Source of the DNA: CAIKZZ01 sp035604595
GTDB taxonomy: Bacteria > Pseudomonadota > Gammaproteobacteria > Steroidobacterales > Steroidobacteraceae
Assembly (NCBI GenBank): GCA_035604595.1
Contig: DATNIE010000028.1
Location: 1 to 64,000, forward strand
Direction of reading: 5' to 3'
DNA: 64,000 nt
Both the position numbers and the translations under genes were made by a program. Each line of letters begins with the position of its first letter. Position 1 is the first letter of the stretch. The notes below the pieces were generated by a model, which worked only from the letters and a program-made list of their open reading frames with translations, was not told the origin of the DNA and searched no databases. Below, piece after piece: positions 41,684 through 51,774 of the stretch.

Positions 41684-43061
41684 GATCGCGGTCGGCGGAG
41701 CGGCACGGCGAATCGAAGGGCCGCTGCTGTTCCTGACGCGGACCGTCAACGTCGGCGTCAACACGGCGGTCATGGTCACCGGCGCCGACGGCCGCGACCG
41801 GATCGGGCGGGTCGCGGCGGTCAGCGAGAACGAGCTCGTCGTCGAGGTGCTCGAATCCTTGACGGGGCTCGGGCTCGCCGACACGCGCGTGCGCGCGCTC
41901 GGCGAGCCGCTGCGTTTCGGTCTGGGACCGGGACTCCTCGGGCGGGTGTTCGACAGCGTGGGCCGGCCGCTCGACGGCGGTCCGCCGGTGGCCGCGGCGG
42001 TCCGGCTGCGCGTCGACGGCGGCGTGATCAATCCCGCGATGCGCGCCCTGCCGCGCGACTTCATCGAGACCGGCATCACGACGATCGACCTGATGAACAG
42101 CCTCGTGCGCGGCCAGAAGCTGCCGATCTTCTCGGGCGGTGGCCTGCCGCACGACAGGCTCGTGACGGATATCGCCGTGCGCGCGCGACTGCGCGGCGCC
42201 GATGCGGGGCGCTTCGCGGTCGTGTTCGCGGGCATCGGCGTGTCGCACGACACGGCTGAGGCGTTCCGTGCGGCGATGGAGGGGAGCGGCGCGCTCGCGC
42301 GCACGGTGATGTTCCTGAACCGCGCGGACGAGCCGAGCGCACAACGGCTGTTGACCCCGAGATATGCGCTGACGGCGGCCGAGTACCTCGCCTTCACCGA
42401 GGGCCGCCACGTGCTCGTGGTCATGACCGACATGACGAACTACTGCGAGGCGCTGCGCGAGGTGTCGGCAAGCCACGGCGAGGTCCCGAGCCGCAAGGGC
42501 TACCCGGGCTACCTGTACTCCGACCTGGCCTCGATCTACGAGCGCGCCGGCTGCATTCGCGGCCTTGCGGGGACCCTGACCCAGCTACCGGTGCTGACGA
42601 TGCCGGCCGACGATATCGGCCATCCGATTCCGGATCTCACCGGCTACATCACCGAAGGGCAGATCGTGCTCGACCGCGAGCTCGACCGGCGCGGGATCTA
42701 CCCGCCGGTCAAGGTGCTGCCGAGCCTGTCGCGGCTGATGTCGGCCGGCACCGGCCGCGGGTACACGGAACCGGATCACCCGGCGCTCGCCAACCAGCTG
42801 TTCGCCGCCTACGCGCGCGCGGTGCGCATGCGGGTGCTCGCGAGCGTGATGGGCGCCGAGGGCCTGAGCGCCGCCGAGCAGCGCTTTCTCGAGTTCGGCG
42901 AGCGCTTCGAGCGCGACCTGATCGCACAGCAAGGGCCGCGGACGCTCGAAGCCAGCATGACGGCAGGCTGGCAGGCGCTCGCGGGCCTGCCGGTCGAGGA
43001 GCTGACCCGCCTGTCGAAGGCCCAGATCGCCGCCCACCTCGCGACGGATTCCAATGGCTGA
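41673..43061 (+). CDS. A/V-type ATPase regulatory subunit B
   Basis: Non-catalytic partner of subunit A; contributes the Arg that completes the active site. 462 residues: GRVFDSVGRPLDGGP, TGITTIDLMNSLVRGQKLPIF, SGGGLPHDRL in place of a true P-loop, FAVVFAGIGVSHDTA, FLNRADEPSAQRLLTPRYALTAAEYLAF, VLVVMTDMTNYCEALREVS, RKGYPGYLYSDLASIYERAG, TQLPVLTMPADDIGHPIPDLTGYITEGQIVLDR. The FLNxADxPxxxRxxTPR run is the family signature. ATG 41673 lies within the end of A. Confidence 0.97.
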   Translation: MRAEIAVGGAARRIEGPLLFLTRTVNVGVNTAVMVTGADGRDRIGRVAAVSENELVVEVLESLTGLGLADTRVRALGEPLRFGLGPGLLGRVFDSVGRPLDGGPPVAAAVRLRVDGGVINPAMRALPRDFIETGITTIDLMNSLVRGQKLPIFSGGGLPHDRLVTDIAVRARLRGADAGRFAVVFAGIGVSHDTAEAFRAAMEGSGALARTVMFLNRADEPSAQRLLTPRYALTAAEYLAFTEGRHVLVVMTDMTNYCEALREVSASHGEVPSRKGYPGYLYSDLASIYERAGCIRGLAGTLTQLPVLTMPADDIGHPIPDLTGYITEGQIVLDRELDRRGIYPPVKVLPSLSRLMSAGTGRGYTEPDHPALANQLFAAYARAVRMRVLASVMGAEGLSAAEQRFLEFGERFERDLIAQQGPRTLEASMTAGWQALAGLPVEELTRLSKAQIAAHLATDSNG

Positions 43062-43704
43062 CCACGACCTGGCGCCGACGCGGATCGCGCTGCTCGAGCT
43101 CGGCGAGGATCGCCGCACGGCCGAGGAGGGCTATGCGCTGCTCGATGAGAAATGCATGCTGCTGGCGAGCCGGATATTGTCCTTGATTGCGCGCTGCGAG
43201 ACCGGCTGGCGGCGCGGGCGCGCGAACCTCGCCGCGGCCGAGGCGGCGCTGCGGGCCGCATTCGACCGGCACGGCCTTGGCGATCTCGAGTCGCGCCCGG
43301 TCGCGCCCGGCACGCTGGTCCTTGGCCGGCGCGAGCAGCGCGTGCTCGGCGTCGGGGTGCCGGTCGTGACTGAGGCGCGGCTCGACTCGGGACCGGAGCC
43401 CGCCAGCTTCGATGACTCCGTCGAGGCGCGGCGCGCGAGCGCGCTCTACCGAGAGTTGTGTGGCCTCGCGGCCCCGCTCGCCGCGCTCGAATGCGCGCTG
43501 TGGCGGCTGGCTGATGAGTACCGGCGCACCGAACGGCGCGCCGGGGCGATCGAGCACCTGCTGCTGCCGGAGATCGAACGGGACATCGCATCGATCGAGG
43601 CCGCGCTCGAAACGGTCGACCAGGAAGAGTCCGTCCGGGTGCGCCGCGTCGCAGGCCAGGGCGCCGCCGTCAGCCGCCTGCTGCGGAGCAGCACGAGCGC
43701 TTGA
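43054..43704 (+). CDS. A/V-type ATPase subunit D (rotor axle)
   Basis: Central axle coiled coil. 216 residues with two long helices: an N-terminal one (APTRIALLELGEDRRTAEEGYALLDEKCMLL) that aligns with the PT-x-xxL-x-LK-x-x-L-xxA-x-xG-x-xLLK-xKRD pattern, and a C-terminal one (RRTERRAGAIEHLLLPEIERDIASIEAAL), with a central beta domain. The RRTxRRxNALExxxIPxxxxTIxxI signature of subunit D is recognisable (Ala-Ile for Asn-Ala). It overlaps B by eight bases and is the last gene of the operon. Confidence 0.92.
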   Translation: MADHDLAPTRIALLELGEDRRTAEEGYALLDEKCMLLASRILSLIARCETGWRRGRANLAAAEAALRAAFDRHGLGDLESRPVAPGTLVLGRREQRVLGVGVPVVTEARLDSGPEPASFDDSVEARRASALYRELCGLAAPLAALECALWRLADEYRRTERRAGAIEHLLLPEIERDIASIEAALETVDQEESVRVRRVAGQGAAVSRLLRSSTSA

Positions 43705-43877
43705 GCGCGGGCCCCCGCTCGCGGACAATCAGCCGTGTCCGGCTCTGGGATCACAGCCGCGGGCGTGGACGCACACGCGTGCGAGCGGACAGCATCCCGC
43801 GGCGTCCCCGAGCCACGCATCTGCGTACACCCGCCGCGCGCCGCCATCCGGTCGAGCGGCCGACAGCGAGGGGCATC

Positions 43878-45212
<1,335 letters not shown>

Positions 45213-45288
45213 CGACCCACCGCGCGCGGGGCTCCGGCCGGCGATGGCTCCGGGCCAGCCGCGGGGCGATCGATCAGCGGCACGATAG

Positions 45289-45915
45289 ATGACCGAATTT
45301 CTACCCAGTTCACCGGCCGCCGAGCGCAACAAGGGACCGATTCTGGAGGCGCTGCGTGGCTGGCTCCCGGCTGCCGGATCGGTGCTCGAGGTCGCCTCCG
45401 GCACGGGCCAGCACGTCGTGCACTTTGCCGCGGCCTTTCCGGGGCTGACCTGGCGACCGACGGAGGCGGATCCCGCCCGACTCGGCGCCATCGCCGGGCG
45501 CCGCGCGCGCGCCGCGCTCCCGAACGTCTGCGAGCCAATCGCCCTTGATGTGTTCGACGACCCTTGGCCGCTCGCCGGCAGCGTCGCGGCGGTGATCGCG
45601 ATCAACCTGATCCACATCGCGCCCTGGGCGGCGACCGAGGCGCTGTGTCGCGGGGCGCGCCGCCAGCTGTCGAGCGGCGGAGTCCTGGTGCTGTACGGCC
45701 CGTTCAAGGAGCGCGGTCAGCACACGGCGCCGTCGAACGCGGCATTCGATGAGTCGCTGCGCGCCGAAGATCCGGCATGGGGCGTGCGCGAGCTCGAGGC
45801 GGTCGCTGCCGTCGCCGCGCGCCACGGATTTGCAGCGCCCCGCCTCGTGCGGATGCCCGCCAACAATCTGACCGTGAGCTTCCGACTCGAGCCGGTGCAC
45901 GAGGCGCGCGGCTGA
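45289..45915 (+). CDS. DUF938 SAM-dependent methyltransferase-like protein
   Basis: 208 residues, class I methyltransferase fold: LPSSPAAERNKGPILEAL, VLEVASGTGQHVVHFAAAFP (SAM-binding glycine loop), WRPTEADPARL, AVIAINLIHIAPWAATEAL, LVLYGPFKERGQHTAPSNAAFDESLRAEDP and the C-terminal PANNLTVSFRL. These are the strongly conserved blocks of DUF938. Substrate unknown. It lies 76 bases after the aminotransferase gene. Confidence 0.88.
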   Translation: MTEFLPSSPAAERNKGPILEALRGWLPAAGSVLEVASGTGQHVVHFAAAFPGLTWRPTEADPARLGAIAGRRARAALPNVCEPIALDVFDDPWPLAGSVAAVIAINLIHIAPWAATEALCRGARRQLSSGGVLVLYGPFKERGQHTAPSNAAFDESLRAEDPAWGVRELEAVAAVAARHGFAAPRLVRMPANNLTVSFRLEPVHEARG

Positions 45916-46065
45916 CGAGCCGCCGGGCGCGCGCCTCGCCCTGCGGCGCAATCATGCGCGCGCTCGAGGTGCGTTGTGCCGCGCGTGGCGGCGAGGCATA
46001 GTGCCGCGGACGCCGCCGAAGGCATGCTGCCGGCGCTGGACCGGCATCGGCCGAGCGAGGAGACC

Positions 46066-47604
46066 GTGAGCGACACTTCCGCCGCGCCGCGTCGCGGCCG
46101 CGAGATCCGCCGGGCGCGCGCCAGCGCGCGCGCCGTCAAGTACCCGTACATCCGCCGCAAGCTCCCGGTCGTGGAGCTGCTGAGCACCGAGGCGGTCGAG
46201 ATCATCGAAGCCAACGCCGAGACGATCCTCGCGGAGATCGGCATCGAGTTCCGGCGCGACCCCGAATCCCTGCGCCTGTGGCGAGCGGCGGGCGCGGACG
46301 TTTCCGGCGAGCGCGTCCACATCCCGCGCGGGCTGGCGCGGCAGCTGCTGAAGACGGCGCCGCGCGAGTTCGAGCTGTACGCCCGCAACCCGGAGCGCAA
46401 CGTGCACTTCGGCGGCGATGCCACCGTGTTCTCGCCGGTCGGCGGGCCGCCGTTCGTCACCGATCTCGACCGCGGTCGGCGCTACGGCACGCTCGAGGAC
46501 CTGCATAACTTCATCAAGCTCGCCCACATGGCGCCGGCGATCCACTTCTCGGGCGGGTGCATGTGCGAGCCGATGGAGATTCCGCCGAACAAGCGCCACC
46601 TCGACGTCCAGTACGCGTTCTTCCGCTACAGCGACCAGGGGTGCGAGGCGACGCCGGAGACCCCGGGGCACGCACGCGATGCCGTCGGACTCGCCCGGGC
46701 GCTGTTCGGCTCGGCCTTCCTCGAGGACCATCCGGTGGTCCTCGGCAACATCAACTCGAACTCGCCGCTGACCTTCGACGGCCGGATGCTCGGGGCGCTG
46801 CGGGAGTTCGCCGGCGCCAACCAGGGCACGATCGTCGTGCCGGCGGTGCTCGCCGGCGCGATGGGCCCGGTGACGGCGGCTGGCTGCATGGCGGAGATCC
46901 TCGCCGAGACGATGGCCGGCATGGCGCTCACGCAGCTCGTGCGGCCCGGAGCGCCCGTGATTCTCGGCTCTTTCGTCGGCGCGATCTCGATGCGCACCGG
47001 GGCACCCACCTTCGGGACGCCGGAGGCGACCCAGATGATCTTCGCAACCGCCCAGCTCGCCCGGCGTCTCGGCGTTCCGTGCCGCAGCGGCGGATCGCTG
47101 TGCTCCTCGAAGAGCGCGGACGCGCAGGCGGCCTACGAGAGCGCGCACACGCTGCTGCCGACGCTGCTCGCCGGCGTGAACCTCGTCACGCACGCGGCCG
47201 GCTGGCTCGAGGGCGGGTTGGTCGCGGGCTACGAGAAGTTCGTCATGGATGCCGACCAGCTCGCGATGATGCAGGTGCTCGCGCAGGGCATGGACTTAAG
47301 CACCCGCGGCCAGGCGCTCGATGCGCTGCGCGAGGTCGGTCCCGGCAGCCACTTCCTCGGCTGCGAGCACACCCAGGCGAACTTCGAGACCGCCTTCTAT
47401 CAGTCGACGATCGCCGATTACTCATCGTATGAGCAGTGGTCGACCGAGGGCTCGCTCACGGCCGAGCAGCGGGCCAACGGGGTATGGAAGAAGATGCTCG
47501 CCGAGTATCAGGACCCGGGGATCGAGGCGGCGGCGGACGAGGCGATGCTCGCATTCATCGCCGCGCGCAAGGAAGTCCTGACGGATGCGGTGGAGGAGGA
47601 GTGA
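46066..47604 (+). CDS. MttB-family corrinoid-dependent methyltransferase, non-pyrrolysine
   Basis: Trimethylamine methyltransferase superfamily protein of about 512 residues. ELLSTEAVEIIEANAETILAEIGIEF, FGGDATVFSPVGGPPFVTD, LAHMAPAIHFSGGCMCEP, NINSNSPLTFDGRMLGAL, AVLAGAMGPVTAAG, GSFVGAISMRTGAPTFGTPE, NLVTHAAGWLEGGL. The frame runs unbroken with no in-frame TAG, so it is a non-Pyl member; known relatives demethylate quaternary amines such as glycine betaine or proline betaine with a corrinoid protein, none of which is encoded nearby. Start uncertain: GTG 46066 has GAGGAG only three bases upstream; GTG 45976 and ATG 46024 are alternatives. Confidence 0.85.
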   Translation: MSDTSAAPRRGREIRRARASARAVKYPYIRRKLPVVELLSTEAVEIIEANAETILAEIGIEFRRDPESLRLWRAAGADVSGERVHIPRGLARQLLKTAPREFELYARNPERNVHFGGDATVFSPVGGPPFVTDLDRGRRYGTLEDLHNFIKLAHMAPAIHFSGGCMCEPMEIPPNKRHLDVQYAFFRYSDQGCEATPETPGHARDAVGLARALFGSAFLEDHPVVLGNINSNSPLTFDGRMLGALREFAGANQGTIVVPAVLAGAMGPVTAAGCMAEILAETMAGMALTQLVRPGAPVILGSFVGAISMRTGAPTFGTPEATQMIFATAQLARRLGVPCRSGGSLCSSKSADAQAAYESAHTLLPTLLAGVNLVTHAAGWLEGGLVAGYEKFVMDADQLAMMQVLAQGMDLSTRGQALDALREVGPGSHFLGCEHTQANFETAFYQSTIADYSSYEQWSTEGSLTAEQRANGVWKKMLAEYQDPGIEAAADEAMLAFIAARKEVLTDAVEEE

Positions 47605-47625
47605 GCGTGCTCCTCGCCCGCGTGC

Positions 47626-48111
47626 TCAGTCGCCGACCGCGCCGCCGACCAGCTCGAGCGGCAGTTCGGTCGTGTTCTTCGCCTCCTCGAGCACGATCCT
47701 CGACTCGATCGCCTGCACGCCCGGCACCTGCGACAGGCGTTTCTGGATGAACTCGTTGTAGTAGTTGATCGTGCGCGTCGCGACCAGCAGGATGAAGTCG
47801 AAGTCGCCGAGCACCATGAAGCACTGCACGACCTCCGGGAAGCTCACGACCTTCTGCTTGAATTTCGGCAGCGACTGCCAGCCGTGGCTGGCGAGCTTGA
47901 CGTGCGTGAACACCAACACATCGAGGCCAACCTTGTCGCGCGACAGGAGCGCGACGCGCTTGCGGATCACGCCGTCCGCCTCAAGCAGGCTGATCCGCCG
48001 CCAGCACGGTGACTGCGACAGCCCCACCCGCTGGGCGATCTCGGCCGTCGATAGCGACGCGTCCTTTTGCAGTGCACTCAAAATCCGCAAGTCGGTTCGA
48101 TCGATAGTCAT
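47626..48111 (-). CDS. Lrp/AsnC-family transcriptional regulator
   Basis: 161 residues: N-terminal HTH (IDRTDLRILSALQKDASLSTAEIAQRVGLSQSPCWRRISLLEADGVI), then the RAM ligand-binding domain (VLVFTHVKLASHG, VQCFMVLGDFDFILLVATRTINYYNEFI, VPGVQAIESRIVLEEAKNTTELPL). Divergent from bkdA1, so it is probably the activator of the branched-chain dehydrogenase operon, as BkdR is in pseudomonads. AGGAAAA lies eight bases before ATG 48111. Amino-acid ligand unknown; leucine, valine or isoleucine would be expected from the context. Confidence 0.92.
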   Translation of the reverse strand: MTIDRTDLRILSALQKDASLSTAEIAQRVGLSQSPCWRRISLLEADGVIRKRVALLSRDKVGLDVLVFTHVKLASHGWQSLPKFKQKVVSFPEVVQCFMVLGDFDFILLVATRTINYYNEFIQKRLSQVPGVQAIESRIVLEEAKNTTELPLELVGGAVGD

Positions 48112-48243
48112 GGTATAATTTTCCTAATAAGCGCGATCTCGTAGATAAAATATCGATAAACACTCCGCCCGGCAAGACGCTTTGGCAGAATTCTCCCGCC
48201 GGCCGGCGCTACGCTGATGCATCGGACCGACCGAGGACCCCGG
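48112..48243. promoter_or_regulatory. AT-rich divergent regulatory region of lrp-like gene and bkd
   Basis: A 132-base gap between divergent genes, about 60 bases of which (48112-48170) are strongly AT-rich against a very GC-rich background. TAGATAAAATATCGA at 48142-48156 agrees at about 10 of 15 places with the Lrp consensus, and TATCGATA within it is a palindrome. TATAAT occurs at 48113-48118 on the plus strand but has no -35 partner. Control of both genes from here is inferred. Confidence 0.45.
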
Positions 48244-49479
48244 ATGCCACGCCCGTCCCGCCTGCACGTTCCGCGACCACCGGCACGCCCCGGCGAGGCC
48301 CCGGATTTCAGCTATCTGCGCCTGTCACCGGCAGGTGCCGTGGCGCGGCCGGACGTCGGCGCCCCCGCCGCCGACATCGAGGAGCTGTCGATCGACCTCG
48401 TGCGCGTGCTCGACGATGAGCACCGGGCACTGGGTCCGTGGAACCCGCGCCTCGATGTCGCCGAGCTGCAGGTGGGGCTCAGGCACATGCTGCTGACGCG
48501 GCTCTTCGACGACCGGATGCTGAAGACCCAGCGCCAGGGCAAGATCTCCTTCTACATGAAGTCGACCGGCGAGGAGGCCGTGGCGGTGGCGGCCTGCATG
48601 GCACTGCGCCCGACCGACATGCTGTTCCCCGCCTATCGCCAGCAGGGCGCATTCCTGGTGCGCGGCTCGCCGCTGGTCGACCTGATGTGCCAGCTGCTGT
48701 CGAACACGCGCGACATGTGCAAGGGGAGGCAGCTCCCCGTCATGTACCACTCGGTGCCCGGGCGCCTGTTCTCGATCTCCGGCAACCTCGCGACGCAGTT
48801 TCCGCAGGCGGTCGGCTGGGCGATGGCCGCGGCAATCAAGGGGACGGACGACCTCGCCGCCACGTGGATTGGCGAGGGCGCGAGCGCCGAAGCGGACTTC
48901 CACCACGCGCTGCTGTTCGCCTCGGTCTACCGCGCCCCGGTGATTCTCAACCTCGTCAACAACCAGTGGGCGATCTCGACGTTCCAGGGCTTCGCCGGCG
49001 GCGAGCAGCGCTCGTTCGCGGCGCGCGGCCCCGGCTACGGCATCGCCGGGATCAGGGTTGACGGCAACGATTTTCTTGCGGTGTACGCCGCGACCGAGTG
49101 GGCCGCCGAGCGCGCGCGCAAGGGAGCGGGCGCGACGCTGATCGAGCTCGTCACGTACCGCGCCGCCGCGCACTCCACCAGCGATGATCCGTCACGCTAC
49201 AGGCCGAAGGACGACTACGAGCGCTGGCCGCTCGGCGATCCCATCGAGCGGCTCAAGAGCCACCTGATCGCGCTCGGCGAGTGGTCGGAGGAGCGCCATG
49301 CGGCACTGATCGCCGAGCTCGATGAGCAGGTGACGGCGTCGTGGAAGGAGGCGGCGAGCTACGGGACGCTGACCGAGGGGCCGCGGCTCGACCGCGACCT
49401 GATGTTCGAGGACGTGTTCAAGGACCTCCCGCCGCACCTTCTCGAGCAGCGCGACCAGATGCGCCGCGGGCGGGGCTGA
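48244..49479 (+). CDS. bkdA1: branched-chain 2-oxoacid dehydrogenase E1 alpha
   Basis: Thiamine-diphosphate-binding half of the E1 decarboxylase acting on the 2-oxoacids of Val, Leu and Ile. 411 residues from ATG 48244, close to the 410 of Pseudomonas BkdA1; GAGG seven bases upstream supports this over ATG 48217. Motifs: RLHVPRPPARPGEAPDFSYL, GKISFYMKSTGEEAVAV, FPAYRQQGAFL, CQLLSNTRDMCKGRQLPVMY, the ThDP motif IGEGASAEADFHHAL to LNLVNNQWAIST, TYRAAAHSTSDDPSRYRP. Next gene follows after two bases. Confidence 0.95.
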   Translation: MPRPSRLHVPRPPARPGEAPDFSYLRLSPAGAVARPDVGAPAADIEELSIDLVRVLDDEHRALGPWNPRLDVAELQVGLRHMLLTRLFDDRMLKTQRQGKISFYMKSTGEEAVAVAACMALRPTDMLFPAYRQQGAFLVRGSPLVDLMCQLLSNTRDMCKGRQLPVMYHSVPGRLFSISGNLATQFPQAVGWAMAAAIKGTDDLAATWIGEGASAEADFHHALLFASVYRAPVILNLVNNQWAISTFQGFAGGEQRSFAARGPGYGIAGIRVDGNDFLAVYAATEWAAERARKGAGATLIELVTYRAAAHSTSDDPSRYRPKDDYERWPLGDPIERLKSHLIALGEWSEERHAALIAELDEQVTASWKEAASYGTLTEGPRLDRDLMFEDVFKDLPPHLLEQRDQMRRGRG

Positions 49480-49481
49480 CG

Positions 49482-50498
49482 GTGGCACAGATGAATATGA
49501 TCCAGGCGCTGAACGGGGCCATGGACCTGTGCCTCGCGCGCGACCCCGCGGTCGTCCTGCTCGGGGAAGACGTCGGCTACTTCGGCGGCGTGTTCCGGGT
49601 CACCGACGGGCTGCAGCGCAAGTATGGCGAGCACCGCGTGCTCGACACGCCGATCGCCGAGGGCGGGATCATCGCGGCGGCGATCGGCATGGCGGTGAAC
49701 GGGCTGCGCCCGGTCGCCGAGATCCAGTTCGCCGACTACATCTATCCCGGCATCGACCAGATCGTCAGCGAGCTCGCGCGGCTGCGCTACCGAACGGCCG
49801 GCGCGTTCTACGCGCCCGTCACGATCCGCACGCCCTGCGGTGGCGGCATCCGCGGCGGCCAGACGCATTCGCAGAGCCCCGAGGCGATCTTCGCCCACGT
49901 CTGCGGCATCAAGGTCGTGATGCCCTCGAACCCGTACGACGCCAAGGGACTGCTGATCGCGGCGATCGAGGACGACGACCCGGTGCTGTTCCTGGAGCCG
50001 AAGCGCCTCTACAACGGCCCGTTCGACGGCAACCCCAACAAGCCCGCGGTCCCGTGGAGCACGCACCCCAAGGGCAAGGTCCCGGACGGCCACTACCGCG
50101 TGCCGATCGGGAAAGCCGAGATCGTGAGGCAAGGAACCGCGGTCACGATCATCGCCTACGGCACGATGGTGCACGTCGTCGAGGCGGCGGCCCGCGGGCT
50201 CGGACTCGACGCCGAGATCATCGACGTGCGCTCGATCGTGCCGCTCGACGTCGAGACTCTCTGCCAGTCCGTCGCGAAGACCGGCCGCTGCCTGATCGCC
50301 CACGAGGCGACCCGCTTCGCCGGCTTCGGCGCAGAGCTGATGGCGACGATCCAGGAGCGCTGCTTCTGGCAGCTCGAGGCGCCGATCCAGCGGGTCTGCG
50401 GCTACGACACGCCCTACCCGCATGCGTTCGAGTGGGAGTACTTCCCGGGACCGGCGCGCGTCGCGCAGGCGCTCACGGCCGTCATGGAGAGCACATGA
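49482..50498 (+). CDS. bkdA2: branched-chain 2-oxoacid dehydrogenase E1 beta
   Basis: Beta half of E1. 338 residues: MNMIQALNGAMDLCLARDP, LGEDVGYFGGVFRVTDGLQ, APIAEGGI-like DTPIAEGGIIAAAIGMAVNG, EIQFADYIYPGIDQIVSELARLRYR, TPCGGGIRGGQTHSQSPEAIFAH, MPSNPYDAKGLLIAAIEDDDPV, FLEPKRLYNGPFDG, HEATRFAGFGAEL. GTG 49482 is chosen, giving MAQMNMIQAL; ATG 49491 is also possible. The E2 gene overlaps the stop. Confidence 0.95.
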   Translation: MAQMNMIQALNGAMDLCLARDPAVVLLGEDVGYFGGVFRVTDGLQRKYGEHRVLDTPIAEGGIIAAAIGMAVNGLRPVAEIQFADYIYPGIDQIVSELARLRYRTAGAFYAPVTIRTPCGGGIRGGQTHSQSPEAIFAHVCGIKVVMPSNPYDAKGLLIAAIEDDDPVLFLEPKRLYNGPFDGNPNKPAVPWSTHPKGKVPDGHYRVPIGKAEIVRQGTAVTIIAYGTMVHVVEAAARGLGLDAEIIDVRSIVPLDVETLCQSVAKTGRCLIAHEATRFAGFGAELMATIQERCFWQLEAPIQRVCGYDTPYPHAFEWEYFPGPARVAQALTAVMEST

Positions 50499-51739
50499 GC
50501 CGCTACGTGTTCCGGTTGCCGGATCTCGGCGAAGGCACGGTGTCCTCCGAGATCGTCGCCTGGCGGGTCAAGGTCGGCGATGTCGTCGTGGAGGATGCGC
50601 CGCTCGTTGAGATGTCGACCGAGAAGGCCGTGGTCGAAGTGCCCTCGCCGGTCGGCGGGCGCGTCGTCGCGATCTCGGGCGAGCCCGGGCAGTCCGTGGC
50701 GGTCGGCGCGGAACTCGCCGTGTTCGAGACCGACGCTCCACCGGCCATGGCTGAGGCATTTGCGCCGGCAGCTGATGCGCGGACCGCCGCGAGTCCGCCC
50801 CCCGCGAGTCCACCCGCCGCGAGTGATGCGGCCATGGTGCCGCCCAGGGGCCGGATCATGGCCTCGCCCGCGACCCGGCGGCGCGCGCGCGAGGCGGGCA
50901 TCAATCTCGCGGTTCTTCCGGGCTCGGGACCCGGCGGGCGCATCGAGCGCGGCGATCTGGAGGCGGCGCTGACCGGCGAGGCGCGCAGCGCCGCGGCCGG
51001 GGCGGCTGCGCCGGCGCGATCCGGGCGGGTCGCGCGCAGCGGGAGTGAGGAGATCAAGGTCATCGGCGTGCGGCGCGTGATCGCGCAGCGCATGGCCGAG
51101 GCGACGCGCACGATCCCGCACTTCGCCTACGTCGAGGAGGTCGATGTGACCGAGCTCGAGTCGCTGCGGGCGTACCTGAATGCCCGCGCGCCGGCGGGGA
51201 GCCCGGGGCTCACGTACCTGCCGTTCCTGGTCGCGGCCCTGACCCGCGTGCTCGAGTCATTCCCCCAGTGCAACGCGCACTACGATGCCGAGCGCAACGT
51301 GATCGTCCGCCACCACGCGGTGCACGTGGGTGTTGCGACCCAGACGCCGGACGGGCTCAAGGTGCCGGTCGTGCGTCACGCCGAGAGCCGCTCGCTGAAT
51401 GACCTGGCGGCGGAGATCCGCCGGGTGTCCGAGGCCGCGCGCTCGGGAACCGCGACCCGCGCCGAGCTCACCGGCTCCACGATCACCGTCACGAGTCTCG
51501 GCAAGCTCGGCGGCATCGCGAGCACTCCGGTGATCAACATGCCCGAGGTCGCGATCATCGGCGTCAACAAGGCGATCGAACGGCCGGTCGTGGCGGGCGG
51601 CAGCGTCGCGGTGCGGCGGATGATGAACCTGTCGTCGTCGTTCGATCACCGGTTCGTGGACGGCTTCGATGCGGCGGCGATGATCCAGGCGCTGAAGGAG
51701 CGCCTCGAGCATCCGGCATCGATTTTCCTGGGCGACTGA
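50495..51739 (+). CDS. bkdB: branched-chain 2-oxoacid dehydrogenase E2 (lipoyl acyltransferase)
   Basis: Core of the complex; moves acyl groups on a lipoyl-lysine to CoA. 414 residues: lipoyl domain about 1-80 (FRLPDLGEGTVSSEI, VEMSTEKAVVEVPSPV with the lipoyl Lys), Ala/Pro linker, subunit-binding domain about 125-165 (ASPATRRRAREAGINLAVL, GPGGRIERGDLE), acyltransferase domain from about 185 (VIGVRRVIAQRMAEATRTIPHFAYVEEVD) with the catalytic SSFDHRFVDGFDAA. No E3 (lpd) gene follows, so the complex must borrow a lipoamide dehydrogenase from elsewhere. Confidence 0.95.
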   Translation: MSRYVFRLPDLGEGTVSSEIVAWRVKVGDVVVEDAPLVEMSTEKAVVEVPSPVGGRVVAISGEPGQSVAVGAELAVFETDAPPAMAEAFAPAADARTAASPPPASPPAASDAAMVPPRGRIMASPATRRRAREAGINLAVLPGSGPGGRIERGDLEAALTGEARSAAAGAAAPARSGRVARSGSEEIKVIGVRRVIAQRMAEATRTIPHFAYVEEVDVTELESLRAYLNARAPAGSPGLTYLPFLVAALTRVLESFPQCNAHYDAERNVIVRHHAVHVGVATQTPDGLKVPVVRHAESRSLNDLAAEIRRVSEAARSGTATRAELTGSTITVTSLGKLGGIASTPVINMPEVAIIGVNKAIERPVVAGGSVAVRRMMNLSSSFDHRFVDGFDAAAMIQALKERLEHPASIFLGD

Positions 51740-51774
51740 GGCGATCGCGCCACGGCTTCATAAGGATTGCGATC

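Noticed and set aside
45976..47604. Pyrrolysine (TAG) readthrough in the MttB homologue
   Set aside because: The coding frame has no in-frame TAG, and the conserved protein is continuous; it is a non-Pyl member.
48113..48118. TATAAT overlapping the regulator start as the bkd promoter
   Set aside because: No -35 partner at 16-18 bases, and it would give a leader of over 120 bases through the regulator's own control region; noted only as part of the divergent region.
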